Assembly: GCA_003439945.1 (NCBI GenBank)
Contig: QVRM01001764.1
Span: 81,001-145,000 of the forward strand
Reading direction: 5' to 3'
From: Dermanyssus gallinae
Lineage: Eukaryota > Arthropoda > Arachnida > Mesostigmata > Dermanyssidae
Length of the DNA stretch: 64,000 nucleotides
Within the stretch, counting starts at the first letter, position 1, and each line of letters begins with the position of its first letter. Below the pieces are notes generated by a model, which was not told the DNA's origin, ran no database searches, and saw nothing but the letters and a program-made list of their open reading frames with translations. Below are positions 33,427 through 46,045 of this stretch, in pieces. The position numbers and the translations under genes are program-made.

Positions 33427-34186
33427 GTCGGTCCCAGACACTCAAGACATAGCACTGACATCCCTTGGCACGGTTGGGAGGAGGAAACCACATAGGAGGG
33501 GCCATAGGTTGAGTGGGAGATAAGTAGATAATAATCAAACAAAAGGTTTGACAGTCCCACACTACCCTGATTGCCGATTGTGCATTGGCATTTTTCGGTT
33601 ACTGGCTTCTGTAGAAGAAAAAAAAACCCGTTTGTTGCGGAGATGGTTTGCCGGTCAAGTTACTGTCTAAATCTTGACTCTCAGTTTCTCAGTTTGCGTT
33701 ATTATTAGCCGGGTCTTTTTCGTTGTCAGTCCTGAGCTCCGGCACAGAAAGAAATTTTCCTTCTTTCGAACGTTTCAGTTATGATCGTTAACACTATATC
33801 GTATTAGACTTCAGTGTACAGAATCGGCGTATATAGTGATACGCAGAAAAAATAAGGCCGTATAGACACGCTGATGATAATGAATCACCGTTAGGTTTAC
33901 ACTTGTATACAAGCTAAAATATGTAGAATTGGCTGCGGGTTCCTCAATACATCCCCTTGTTAGCGAGCTCAATTCTCCCAAATGTGAGCACCTGCTCACT
34001 ACAGTGTTAAGATCGATTTATCTTTGTTTAAGTCTACACACCCGAAGTTGTTTGAGGAATTGCTTTTGCGGGTAGCTTTATGCGCTTCATGTATGTCAAA
34101 TCTGCGAAATTGTTAGATATACATGCGAGCGCAACCTGTCTATTTTTGCTCGCAGCATAGCTTTTATATATAGTCATTGCTGCGAG

Positions 34187-34187
<1 letters not shown>

Positions 34188-34220
<33 letters not shown>
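34188..34220. repeat. (TA)n microsatellite in gene B intron 2
   Basis: TA run absent from the aligned position of unit A. A second run of about 30 bp lies at 34731-34760, also absent from A. Confidence 0.9.
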
Positions 34221-34222
<2 letters not shown>

Positions 34223-34729
34223 TACGACTACTGTGAAGCCTGGCAATACGTGGCCCGAGATCATTTCTATTCAATATAGTAAAACTACCTCTTTCGTAGT
34301 GACACTAGTGATGAAACTGTTCCCTGATCAAACAAACGCTGTGTCCATCTACTGCGTGCCGTGCCATTTGTCATTAGCACGCGTTTGGTTCCACCGTTCG
34401 GTTATTTTATACTTTTATTCAATCAGAACAAACATTTTGCTTGTTTCTCCACCTGTCGCCTAATTTGCGCCATTTGCGTCTAATTTATGCATAATGGATT
34501 TGCTTTAGAGTCGCCGCTTGACCATCGGCAGACTGTAGATTTTTTCGTTTTACCCACTATTTTGCTTGCACATCATCACTGGGAGAATAGCGAAGTCTAC
34601 GCTGTGTGACAACTAATAAATAAATGTTTATTCGTACGAATAGAAAATAATATTGTGTTGTGCTTAATGTGCCCGTATGGACGAGCAATCTTGCCGCACA
34701 CTGGCAATAACGCCAACAACATTATCTTG

Positions 34730-34766
<37 letters not shown>

Positions 34767-35282
34767 TTTGTTTACTGTATATAACCAAACTTTCTTAAAA
34801 AATGTCGGTGTGGCACCCGTTTTCGTCGTCACTACACTTTTATATACTCATACCGTAATATTGAACAACAACCGTAAATTAAAATTTTTTTACACACCCT
34901 AAGGAAGTACTTGCGTAAAAAACGAGTGCTTAAAAATGCATTAAAACTCTTATTAAAATACTTTCTTTAGGGTTACGTCAGTCCTGCTAACTGAAAGCTT
35001 TTCTGAAGCTTCTCGTGCGCCATATCATTGAAGGTAATTAGCTTTATGCATCCATATGGATACCGCGCTTATAGCTGTATTCCCCGGATGTCGTTAGGCT
35101 CGAGGTTGTTGAGGGAACGTCCCTTATAGGAGACGCCTTAGGAATAATAAAATACAAATTTTAAACGCCAGAAGGTCATTGCTTTAACTCCTCGTAAGGA
35201 ATAATGTGCAACCTATTAAACGGGTATTTATTGGCCGTCTTCGAGCATACCTTCAAAATGTATAGGCTTGTGAATATTTCAG

Positions 35283-38200
35283 GGGTCACCCTTGCCGAAG
35301 ATCCGATCTCTCATGGACCATCCACGGTACGACCGACACAAGGATTTTTGTACCTCACGATCCCCACATGATTTGGGCACGGGGCAGGCCTCTAAAGAGC
35401 GTACAAGCGGTGCGCCCCTTAGACCCGTAAATGGTAAACCTCAGCCTCATCCATCGCACCTCAAAGACCACATAGTTCCTAGTGCCCCGCACGAAGACAC
35501 AGACCGGACCTTAAGTGAATGTCCTGAAAATCTGCCGGAGATTATTCTTAAACCGTCTCTTACAAGAGACGTTCCTCTGGATGAGCTTGAGCTCAAACGC
35601 ATCCGCGGGAACCAATCGCACATACAGTCTGAGAGACGACCGGTACCTTTAGACGATGTTGCGCTCAAGAGGCTTCATGAAGGTGCGCCATACGCAGGGC
35701 CACTAGATGAGGTAGCACTCAAAAGAATGATTCAGGGACGGCCTGATTACGTTCTAAAATACGGATCATCTGATCCGCATCACGACATGCCGTTTACGAT
35801 CGAAGTACGGCAAAATGAATTGTGCCTGCAGAAACCAAGAGATACGGCTCCTGGGTCCGACGCACACGTTAAATGGTCTCCAAGTCGTCGAGAAGATTCC
35901 GCTATGCATAACCGAGCCCATAAAGAACCCGGTGCCTTCTGCGGCGGTGGTGGCTGGCCAAACAGCCGCGAAGTTCGTGACCACGCGCACCCAAATTTCT
36001 CCCGGCGTTACGGTAGAAGGTTAAGAGGTAAAGCTGATTGGCTTAAGCCTTGTGGCGCTTCTCGACGTTTTCTTGAGATCGAGCCTTCCATGGAATTAAT
36101 AGTAAGACACACTGACTCGAAAGCTCCAGAGAGAACGAATTCAGCAGTTCCGCCCACGGATTGCAAAGACGGGCCGGCTCAGGTCGACACAAGTCCTGTA
36201 GCTGTAGCGAAGTCCTGTACTTGTATACGACGTTCCAAAGAAGGCCCTCAGCGTAGATCAGAGACCGTGCTCCGCGATAAACCAGTGGCCCCTTCCGATC
36301 GCGCATTATCCAGTAGCCCGTCAAGGCATGCACCTGCCGATACGAGAAGTCGGAAGCGCTCTCCATCCCCATCCGAAAAGGCAGGTTTCTGTTCACGGCC
36401 TAAAGAAATCAAACCTAACAAATCGGCAGAAGCTTCCACGTCAAGCGATACATATAATTACTATCCCAAGAAGAACACGCCTAAGGCATTGGAACGTCCG
36501 ATTGTACCTCTTGACGAGGTCGCCCTCAAACGAATGCATGACGTACCTTTTTGTCCGCAAACTACGTCCTCGGCCATAGGTTCGCGTAGTTCAACATCAT
36601 TCAAAACGTCAACTGCCTCGGAGCCGGACGCGGACCTTCAAAAAGCCATGGAAGGGGCGCTTGGTCCGTGCAAACCAGCTCCGCCAGCAGATTTTCATTC
36701 ACCAACCGAAGAGAGCTCAGACGATCACACGCCCCGAAGGTCGCCACCACTGGTGGTTAACAGAGGCAACGTCACCAGAAAATGGGTACCCCGCCTTCGA
36801 GTTTCCGAAAGCACGACTGAGGAAAATACCGGTCCCCATATTAGTTTTGCTCAGAAGCTGGTTATCGACAGTGCTGAGCTCGACAACGCGATGCTGCCGG
36901 CAGGAGAACGGTCGCCAGCCATCCTCAAGCCACCGAGGGGGCTCGAAAAGGACTCACGCAAATATAAATATGGGCCCAAAAATACGAGTAGTGCTCGCAG
37001 CGATCGTGACGTATACATAATGAGCCCTCCGCCATCGCCGCACCCTCATGAACCGTTTCCTGATACCAGAAAGTCGGAGCGAAGAAAAAGAAAACCATCA
37101 TCAAAGAGATTCCTAATTGTTAATAAAACCGCTAGTGATAAGTCTAGAGATAGAAGTGATTCTGGGCAGAGAGGGATTAAAGACGATAAAGCACCAAATG
37201 CAAATAATGATTCGCCCAAATGCAATAAAACTAAGACAGATGGAGGGCATCAGGTAAACCAGAAGACGAATGCCAATCTGCTACCTTCAGGGCAATCGAC
37301 CAAACGAAACCTCAAAGATTCCGCGGACGGTGCTCCCCGCGAGGCATTAAATGCGCAACCATGCGCAAAGAACGAGAATAATGAGCTCGTTGATCCTAAA
37401 GAGAAAGCTGTGGAGAGCCCAAAAAATTTACAAGAAAAAACAGTTTGCCTTGTTGTTCCTCAAAATGACAGCCTCAGAGGGCCGCAAGTGGGATCTGACA
37501 CCCTTCTTAAGACAGGTGTCGACAAACACCATGCATCAGAAGGTGCTAAAAAGAAAAAGTCCTCACCGAAGCTGCTATCTTTTCCAACCAATGCCCGGCC
37601 CAAGGTAGTCGTCGATCAATCAATACCTATCGATACCTCAGACGTGTCACTGAATGACAAAGTCCGTCCCCCAGACCGAAATGTTAGATCTAAAGTAGAC
37701 CAACCCAATGAAGGCAAGGCGGGGCTAAAACCCCATGCCTCGCCTTTACCCAAGCAATCAAAAGGATCTCAACAGAAGATATGCCAACCAGTGAAGCAAA
37801 CATTGTCCCCGGAAGCAAAGGACCAACATCTACAGGGCGGTTCTACGGTTTTAAAGGCATCTCAGCAACAACACAAAGAAAAGCAACTACCAACTGCAGG
37901 GCAAGTGAACAAGATGAAAAAGGCAACTGGCTCCATTAAGAAATTTTCACAAAGGCGACGTTCTTCCGGTCGGAGCTCGAAAAAGCAACAGAAAACGGGT
38001 ACTTCAAAGTCTAAAAAGCCGACTGCCGATAAAGTACCCAAACGGGTTAGCCTTAGCCAATTAAGCGGCAACAAAGAGGAGCAAATACCCTTTCCTTCTG
38101 ATCGATCACCTTCCGCGGAAAGCATTGACAAGAAGGAGGGGCGTGAAAAATTTATTGCGTTACAAAAAATATTTTCCAGTTTTTGCCCCAACACGAAGAC

Positions 38201-38342
38201 TCAAAGTGTGAAACCTCAAATAAATCCGGCAAAGGATTTTTCCATCACAAAGTCCCCAAGCGAGAAACCTCAACCACAGCCTGTGAAGGATTGCTCTCAC
38301 ACGGTGACTTCAAGCGTGAATTCTCAACAGCATCCGGCAAAG
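35283..38342 (+). CDS. Gene B exon 3, 1020-codon disordered exon
   Basis: It is an unbroken 3060-base exon, phase 0 at both ends (TTTCAG acceptor, AAG|GTGGGT donor). It encodes MDHPRYDRHKDF and then four copies of the PLD(E/D)(V/L)xLKR motif at 35574, 35646, 35700 and 36507. Long stretches rich in Ser, Pro, Lys and Arg follow, with NLS-like clusters (RKSERRKRKPSSKRF near 37070 and QRRRSSGRSSKKQQK near 37950). The last 160 bases are two and a half imperfect repeats of about 57 nt. There is no enzyme domain. I infer a nuclear or scaffold role only from basic, low-complexity composition. Without the donor the frame would end at 38420. The first 1.1 kb aligns with gene A exon 3. Confidence 0.8.
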
Positions 38343-38576
38343 GTGGGTGAACTACATTTAACTACTAATGACTGTGGTTTTTTCGAGACGCCAATAGGAA
38401 CGAAAAGAGTTTTTGATTAATGAGGTGTGCCTTTAATTGGCACTGCGAGCTTATTTTAACTAAAATGACAAGAAACCTGTTAGGTGGTGGCAATAGAACT
38501 TAAATACACACATAGAAGAGATCCTGGGCAATTCATATCCAATTTTTTCTTGCAGATAGCTTAATTAATGTAAATG

Positions 38577-38875
38577 TGGCGGCGTAGTCTAGGGAACTAG
38601 TGCGCTAGTCATGGTTGTCATCTACTGGGGTGTCGCCGGTTCGATCCCTGTTGTTGATCGAATTTTCTTTGAGCGATGCTCATTGAGAATAGATGATAAA
38701 TCATACCGCTGAGAGTCAGTGGCCATGCTGTCACAAGGACTTTTAGGGAAACACTAGATATCCTAACATGTGCGGCCGCCCTCGATGCATTGAAGATATA
38801 CCTCAGGTTAAGTTTCATGCCTGTAGGGGACGGAGGATGGTCTAGAATTAAAAAACGACCTCCTTTAAAAAAAAA
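38577..38875 (+). repeat. tRNA-derived SINE, family 1, full length
   Basis: This is the best-preserved copy. The head GGCGTAGTCTAGGG carries A-box-like sequence, the B box GGTTCGATCCC is at 38638-38648, and the body has GAGAATAGATGATAAATCAT and GAAGATATACCTCAGGTTAA. The tail ends in A-rich sequence. It lies in gene B intron 3 in sense orientation. Confidence 0.85.
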
Positions 38876-41490
38876 TCTAGCTTAGTGTTACTCAAGCTTG
38901 AGAATTCAGTTGAGACCGTATTTTTCAAGTTCCGTCGGTATATACATTATGTATTGCATTGTATTCATGTTTTGCAGACCCTTAGGCTCCGTTAAGGCAG
39001 TAACAGGCAAAGTGGTCACTGCACTGAAGCCTGTCTAACAGTAAAGGAAGCCGCAATTGTCTTTTTTAACGATAAAGTTGGCCACTTAAGTTAAAGGCCG
39101 GATTCATTCCATCTAGTAATGCAAGCACTGCTATCGCATTTCCGCCCTGTACGTCCAAGGAGAATCTTTGCAAAAAAACATACCCAGCTCTTGGGTCAGC
39201 CATAATTTTCCCAGCAGGTCCGACACCTTACGTCATAACCGCTCCGAAAGGGAACCCCTTCTAAGGGTGCTTCTAGCATTTCGAGACGCCAGTCGCGAGA
39301 CCACGTGTGCGCAACCGGCAATACAGGTTGTGAGAGGGTCGGTAACAGTATTGTCGCACGCAAACCGCCGATTATTTTTGAAGGCGTTGGGGTCAGACAA
39401 GCTGACCTGGGTGGGTGTTAGATAATCCAGCAGAACGAAGGGCCACGCTGAAAGTATTGTTGATAGCCGAGGGTCTCGGCCCGGGAACCACACTCCATCC
39501 ACAAGATGATAGCTTGCGCCGGTCAAGTGCGCTCACAGAACGATCTCATCTTTATGGATGTGGCCCAACCCCTGCTGTGTCGGTGTCATAGGCGGCAGCT
39601 TCGAGAAGCTTACGTAATTGGCCCCCGTTGGCTATTCGAAGCGATTATGCCTGGACGTCTGAAACGTCTGAACTTTGTTGTAGACGTTCGCGACGTAATG
39701 AGGTAATTCCTAGACAGACTGAGATGTCTAGATCAGGGACTGGGTAATATATGGTGTCCGCGATCTTACGTATTGGGCTACAACAGCCAGCAGTAGTAAC
39801 CTTAGAGCTTACCTGTCCAAGCACGCCGTTGGCCCCAGGATCGCACACTAAGTGATGGTAGCCTTGTGCAATGTGCCTTGTGTACACATGGTGACTAATG
39901 CAGGCGATTCCATCTCAATGGAGCCGTAATTGGAGATTCCCCCTGTCTTAAACACTTTTTGTTTGGTTAATAATACTTTTGCATGCCGTGTATGGGTTGT
40001 CCAATTGGCCTAATACACGGTTTGCAGAAGTTAGCTAGCTACTTCCACAATAGATAGGACGCGCTCCGACAGAAGTGCCTATGCAGTGATTTCGCGTATG
40101 CCACACTCTGTCGAGGTCATGCATCCCTCTCTCCCCTCCCTGCTGCAGAGGGAACATGAAATTAGCCGAACCTCTTCCTCGACAAGTTGGCCACTGCAAT
40201 GCTTGACGTCCGCAGCGGCCAAACGTACGCCACTTTTGAACAAGACGATAGTTATTCAAGCCAAATGAAACACTCTTTTCTGATCCGTTTAATACCTTCG
40301 CCTTCAGTACATCAAGCTTTATAGACTTCTAGACGTTTTTTCTTGCTTGCTTCCTCTTTCCTTCTGTCTCCGTCAACTTGTTGGTCTTGGTCAGTGGTCA
40401 CATTTTCCGACTGCCAGATATTTAGCATGCTTGCTGTCTGATGCAGTTTTTTTTTAAATTGCGGAGCGCAGATGTGTTTTTGTTTTTGAGCATTAAATGC
40501 AGTTTTGTGTGTTTTAGTCACTTTCGATTTTTTCGAATTATTTTCTTTTGGCGTAGGGCTATTTCAATTGCTCTCACTTGTGGTTGTCTATATTTGTTGA
40601 GTTTCTTTTTTTTTCCTGGGAATTTAGATCGCTTTTAAGTGCGTGTATCCTTGCTTGATTGAAAGGCCAGCCAACTAAAAGTTCTTTTTGAAAAACTGAC
40701 TTTCTTGACTACTTTAAATTTTCTTTTTTCTTGTAGTAGCTCTTAGTAGTCTTAGTATGCCATGTATACGATTGCCTTTTTATTAAACTGGTAAAATATT
40801 TGTTCAGTAAGATTGAAGTGGTGCGTTTTCCTAATCTACCAATCGTTTTTCAAGCTAGCAGGTAAAGGAATTGGCACTTATATGAAATGTGCGAGCCTTC
40901 TACAGCTTTTTCGGTGCAGCTATGAAACAGCTTGTATTAAGCACTTCGGTCGCAGTCGACATACAGACGAGGGACTAAAATCTTGGATAGTTAAGCGTTT
41001 CAAGTTACAACATTTTGAAATTAAAGCGATATTTGCTTGCATCACGAATACGTCGAGTCACTACCTTAAAGTTTGAATGGTCGTAGTTGCTTGTTTTAAA
41101 GCGCTGCAAACCCTTTCAAAATATTTGACTTTTAGCTATGAATTGCAGGATATGATCATTTCAACGACACATCGATAGACAGAAAAATTGAAAAGGATCA
41201 TTTGTCCATTTTAGTTGAGCGTGGATATTTAAACTCTCAGTCATATCCAGGTGTGTTCCAATAATTTAAGCGAGGTTAACGAGGAGGATTTGCTAGCCTT
41301 AAGTTCAGTAAAACATTTCCTCATTTACTAGGTAAACTTTTCTCGTCATTTTGGAGTTTCGATTTACTCTAAACGGTACAAACGACAACAGGAAACTAGG
41401 CTAAATAATAACCCTCGGTTAATTCGAGAGGGGTAGGATATTTGTTTAGGATGCGGTCTAGCCGATTCTCTGGCCTCTTCGTCGCGGCTA
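38876..41490. other. Gene B intron 3, unassigned part
   Basis: No gene is recognised on the plus strand. On the minus strand, about 39640-39960 contains HVYTRHIAQGYHHLVC, resembling part of the protein at 25428-25826. A following minus-strand open frame (39233-39526) has no recognised domain. Confidence 0.4.
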
Positions 41491-41499
41491 TACTCAAGC

Positions 41500-41960
41500 A
41501 GGTTACTCAGTCAGACTCGCCAAAACTGCAAAGCTTGGTCGGAAATACGTTTCCATCGCGGTTTCTGCCCATTTGGATTTGAAAGTTTGAGAGGGCCGCG
41601 GCCCATATCATCCGGCTTGCCCTCACGCATCTCATCATCACCCACTCCTGCTCGTTGGAATGTTTCAACCAGCAGATGGCGAGGCACTTTGTCAAAGGCC
41701 TTGACGCAGTCAATAAAAACTGCTTACAGATGACCTTTGGGTTGTGCCAAAGCTCGCTCGATTCCTGACTGCAGAACGTGTATTGCTTCACGGGTGCCTC
41801 GGCCTCTCCTAAAGCCGAATTGCTCCGGTGGAGGTGCCTCATCAGCCACGTGTTCAGTCCGCCAAAGAACCAACTTACAGAAAATATTCTTCAATGTGCA
41901 TTCTGACGCCACTCCACGATAGAGATTTGGATCCTGTTTGTGTACCGGATCGGTGGTACC
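41500..41960 (-). mobile_element. LINE reverse transcriptase relic
   Basis: On the minus strand the sequence reads EQFGFRRGRGTREAIHVLQ, then FIDCVKAFDKVPRHLL after a stop. These are the Q-x-GFR-x-GR-x-T and F-x-D-x-x-KAFD-x-V boxes of non-LTR reverse transcriptases, the second holding the first catalytic Asp. A damaged tail (QRAGVGDDEM, then SNPNGQK) follows. It is a different LINE type from the R1-like pieces at 1700 and 4150. It ends about 90 bp before gene B exon 4. Confidence 0.8.
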
Positions 41961-42046
41961 CGAGTTTTTAAACTAACTGATAGGATGTACGTGGACACCT
42001 TTGAGCTTCTATACGCACTGACACATGGCTCTGTTCCCACTGGCAG

Positions 42047-44810
42047 ACTTTAACGCCGACCCCTCGGGAACCGGCAGAGCGACCAACTGCTGGGAACTCT
42101 CGAGCCTCGAAAGCTGGAAGTCGCAAGCGGACAACCGGCAAACGTTCCGAGGCAACAACCGCGTCCAACGTGCCGTCATCCCAGCCATCTGCAGAAAAGG
42201 CAATGAAGTTCGCCCCAAGGCTAGACGGTGGCAAATGTACGACGAGCGACGAATCAGAGAAGTCCTACGCAATTCTGCAAAGTCCGGCAAGTCTGCCAAT
42301 GATTGGCGGCACAGGCCGAAGCGACGAAGGAGCGAGAGCCTTCGAAGCCGTTCTGAGGGGTGAGGGCTCGATGGCCGACATGCTAACAGTTGGGGAATCG
42401 AGTGTGTTCAATGGCGTCATGGAGCTAAGCGGAAACAGCAAAGAAAGTCTAATTAACGCAGCCTCACGAGATATCACCATGTCGGGGGGACCCGCAAATA
42501 TGCGCCGTAACCCGCTGGTACCGTATCGAGCGTCCGGAGCGGGCGCGTCGATGTCCGACTGCAAATCACCGGAACAAATGCTCAGGGCGGCCAGGGGCCC
42601 CGAAATGTTTGAGAAATATAAATCGCTGCCTTTTAAATTGGCGTCCGCCAGTGGCGTGCAGCCTATTCGGTGGAGGAATCTATCACTGAGTAGACCGCAG
42701 GGAGACGATCGCGATACCATGCCAACAATGACAACAACGCACAGTTCGAGCGAGATCCACAAAAAGGGCGATGTCAAGGGACGACCGGCAGTTCACACCG
42801 GAGGTAGCATGACGCAGGTGTGCGGCGAAAAATCAGTAGGCTCAGGTCGCATCGGAGATCAAGTGTCGGAGCATTTGTGTGATGTGCCGTCGAAGCCGAA
42901 ACAGTATACTGAACTAGTGACTCGCCCGTCTGGACTAAATTTGGCCGACGACAAACCGACGAAGGCTGATCATTTGGAGCAGCCCGGCGCTCCGAAGGAA
43001 TCCGCAGCTCGTGAAGGCCCGCAGCCGACATACCTCCGAGACACGAATGTGCAGTCGCACTTTGCAAAACCGGTGAATTGCGAAGCTGTTCCCAAAGCAG
43101 CAGCGAAAACGCCGATGACATGGTTTACTGAACACGCCGCGCCGGGAGCTGTGGTGCCAGATGCACCACAGTGGGTCGTCAATGAAGGGACGAAGGACAG
43201 CTTGCCAAGCTCGCCGGCCAAACAGTTTGCAGGACCCCCAATCAGCGGTGGCCTTCTCCCGGACAGGCCCGATGATCTCCTCTCATGTATGGGCACTGAC
43301 ACCGTCGTATCGCTACGAGGCCCTTCGAAGCTTCAGAGCAAGGAGCCGACACCGCCGCCTGCCAAGAGGACAAAGGAGAGCAACACCGTCAGGAAATGGG
43401 CTACAAACATGTTTAAACGAAAAAACAAACGTGACAGGGCTTCTGGTTCGAAAATGCCTCGAAGCGACGGCAAGGAGCCAAGAGGAGTCGCCAAACACAA
43501 CACGGCCACGACGAAAGGACGGGTGTCCGACGAAAATCCCGATTCGCCTAAAAAGCAAACTAGAATAAACACGTTCCTCAGACGACTGAAAGTCTATGCT
43601 CGATCGAAGTCAGCTTCGAGTGAGTCGAAGCGTTGGAAGAAGAGCCAGGCCAGGGAATCAAGACATTCCGCAAGTGGCTCGGGTCGTTTCGCACAGCCGA
43701 CAAAGGAGTTCAGAACATCATCCCGCCATCCGGCAGACAACACTCAACAGCGACCGCAAAAAAGTGACGCGGGGCTCGGTAAAATTGAGAGCGAACTGCC
43801 GAAGACTGGCAAGACAAGTAAACAAAGCAAAGAGTTGAAACGCGGAACAAAGCCGGCTGTCAGTACAACATCTCAGCTTCAAGCTTCACCCTTACCACCC
43901 GAGCGCAAAAGCTTCAAGGAGAGCGAAAATAGTCAAGACCAGCCTAAAAAAGAACCCATTCATTTCCACAGAAGCCCAAACGTGTCTCGATCTCGCAGCC
44001 GAAATCGAAAGCGTGCATCGAAACCCGAGAATGACGATGACCTTAAGCAGCGTATTTCTAAACAGAAGCCCCAGAATACCCTGGGAACACTAGCGGAACA
44101 TGCTCCGGCTGGCGTTGACTTTGCGAAGCCAGCTGAAGTAGTGAACGGCCGTGTCGATTCGCTGACGGCACCAGGAGGGCCTTTAGATAAGTCAGTATCA
44201 AAATACGAGTCGGTCGCGTCCTGGGATGAAGTCTTGGAGCAGGAAAGGAAAATATCCGAGAATTTGTCTCTGTCCCAAGAAGCCAAATCCAAATCCCCTC
44301 TGACCGGCACCACTGCCGACCTCGCAAGTGGCGCCGGGAAGACGCAAACAATACAATTTTTGCCCGTACCGTTTGCCGACACCCAGCCAAAAGCGCCGGT
44401 GATGCTCCTCCTGACACCAAGCACCCAGAATGCCAAGGCCGCCACAAAACCTCACGCAGTACGCACGTCAGTGTCGCGGGAAAAGCGGCCTACCGTTCGC
44501 GTCGTGTCATCGGTAAAGCAAGTAGACAAAGATGCGGCGGAAGAAGAAGAAGGAGAAGAACAAGACGCACGTTACGCTCGGTCAAAACCCGATCCTGCTC
44601 CGGGACGATATTCCAGAAGGCAGGTGCCATCTAAGAGTGGTGTCGTTGGCGATTCAAGCGTTCGGGCACCATCGGCCAGTCTGACTTCGCAGGGCAGTGC
44701 GTCTGCTAGTCGCACTGACAGAGACCGCTACATTAAGGCGCTCGAACGGATAGTCGACGTCATCACTGCGATACCCGGCGCCCAGGCGGAATTACCTGCG
44801 AATAAGCTCG
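42047..44810 (+). CDS. Gene B exon 4, disordered basic exon
   Basis: A strong acceptor (CTCTGTTCCCACTGGCAG) opens a 2764-base exon in phase 0, matching the phase-0 donor of exon 3. The frame is closed by a TGA 42 bases upstream, so the exon start is well bounded. The product is polar and basic: KWATNMFKRKNKRDRASG, FLRRLKVYARSKSASSESKR and a SRSRSRNRKRAS run suggest nuclear targeting. An acidic EEEEGEEQD run lies near 44540. The exon ends with RYIKALERIVDVI, a likely helix, before the donor G|GTACGT (phase 1). No enzyme domain is recognised. Without splicing the frame stops at 44836. Confidence 0.8.
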
Positions 44811-44836
44811 GTACGTACGCTTCACGTATGCCTTAA

Positions 44837-46045
44837 CGTATAGGTATATTTGCACATTCATCAAGCGCATTTCGCTACAATGCTAGCTATTTATTTTCGA
44901 CTACTACTATTCTCCGTCTCCTACGGGTTCCGGAGACCTCCTCGCAACTCGCGTTCATTGTACTTATTTTGCCTTTTCAGAGAACTCTAACGTCAATACG
45001 AAGTTATATTTAAAAAAAATAACATGGTTTAATCGTTTGGGTAGGAAGCAAGCTGGTATTGTGGGTTAGGTTATTCAAAACAAAATCGTACCCTTGAAGT
45101 TGAGCGTAAAACAACTCCTACATCACAGAAAGGCTAGCGACCCTTACATAATTGCACGCAACTGGTTTTAGGTAACTGATCTATTTTAGACGCCTATACT
45201 TGTAAATGGCAAGTGTGAGAGCTGATTCTCTAGTCTTGGCGATTTACATACGCATATATATATATATATAAATATATATTGGCGGAGGGGTGGTAAATGC
45301 AGTTACACGCTACTGCCACGAGTAAGGAATCTTATTCCCATCTAGAGCTGGCATATGGATGTTACACCGCTGAGACCCATACTCACTAAACGTACATCCC
45401 CCCTTAAGCTTCACTCTCTGATGGACCAAATCTTTATGTTACAGTGCTATGGGCTCCTATTGAATCACTTGGCCGGGGTCAAGGCTTCCCCCCACCTGTC
45501 AGGCACACTTTGTCCCAGGCTTTGCAAACCCAATTCGTTCAAAGTTGGGCTTCATTCAGCCACGTCGGGATCGAAAAACGTTTGCCTCTCCTTACATCGT
45601 CTGTGCTTTTCTTTTAGCACCTCGCTTAGTACCATAACAGTGAGTCTAGGACTGAGCCCGGTGGCAGCGCGGCTGTCATTGAGAAGACCACTTTCCTATT
45701 TGAAACGGGTCTCTCTTTAAGATATTCAGATATTACCTTTACTAGGTATGGGGGTAACTTTTTACGAACAAGCGTCTCTAGAGTGGTCTTCCATGGTAGA
45801 TCGTCAAGACTGGTTTGTGTTTGCGGCAGTTAAACTGTGCCAGTCACAGGAGTCCGTGCTTCTTCGTATACAGCCTGAGCCGTTAAGCCTTGGTCCTCTC
45901 CCGCATTAAGCCTGAGGCCAGTGCCCTTCTGGCTTTGTTTGCATTCTTTGTACTTACCTGCGATGCCCTCCCTGCGTTCGCCAGTGCTTTGGCGGTTTTA
46001 CTGGGCGTCTTGGGCGCACCTTCACTGTGATGGTTTCTGCACACG
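44837..46045. other. Gene B intron 4, first part
   Basis: A short (TA)n run is present at about 45256-45271. Nothing else is supported. Confidence 0.45.

Larger units (their letters stand above)
29820..36370 (+). repeat. Segmental duplication, unit B
   Basis: This is the counterpart of unit A, in direct orientation and offset by about 8.1 to 9.2 kb, the offset shrinking where A has its insertion and longer Thr tract. It contains the start of gene B. Confidence 0.85.

Noticed and set aside
40312..40521. Lys-rich 69-codon minus-strand ORF
   Set aside because: Composition follows a T-rich plus strand. No start context, splice signal or family likeness.
42265..44455. Long minus-strand ORFs opposite gene B exon 4
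   Set aside because: GC-rich shadow frames. The plus-strand frame is far longer and bounded by splice sites.
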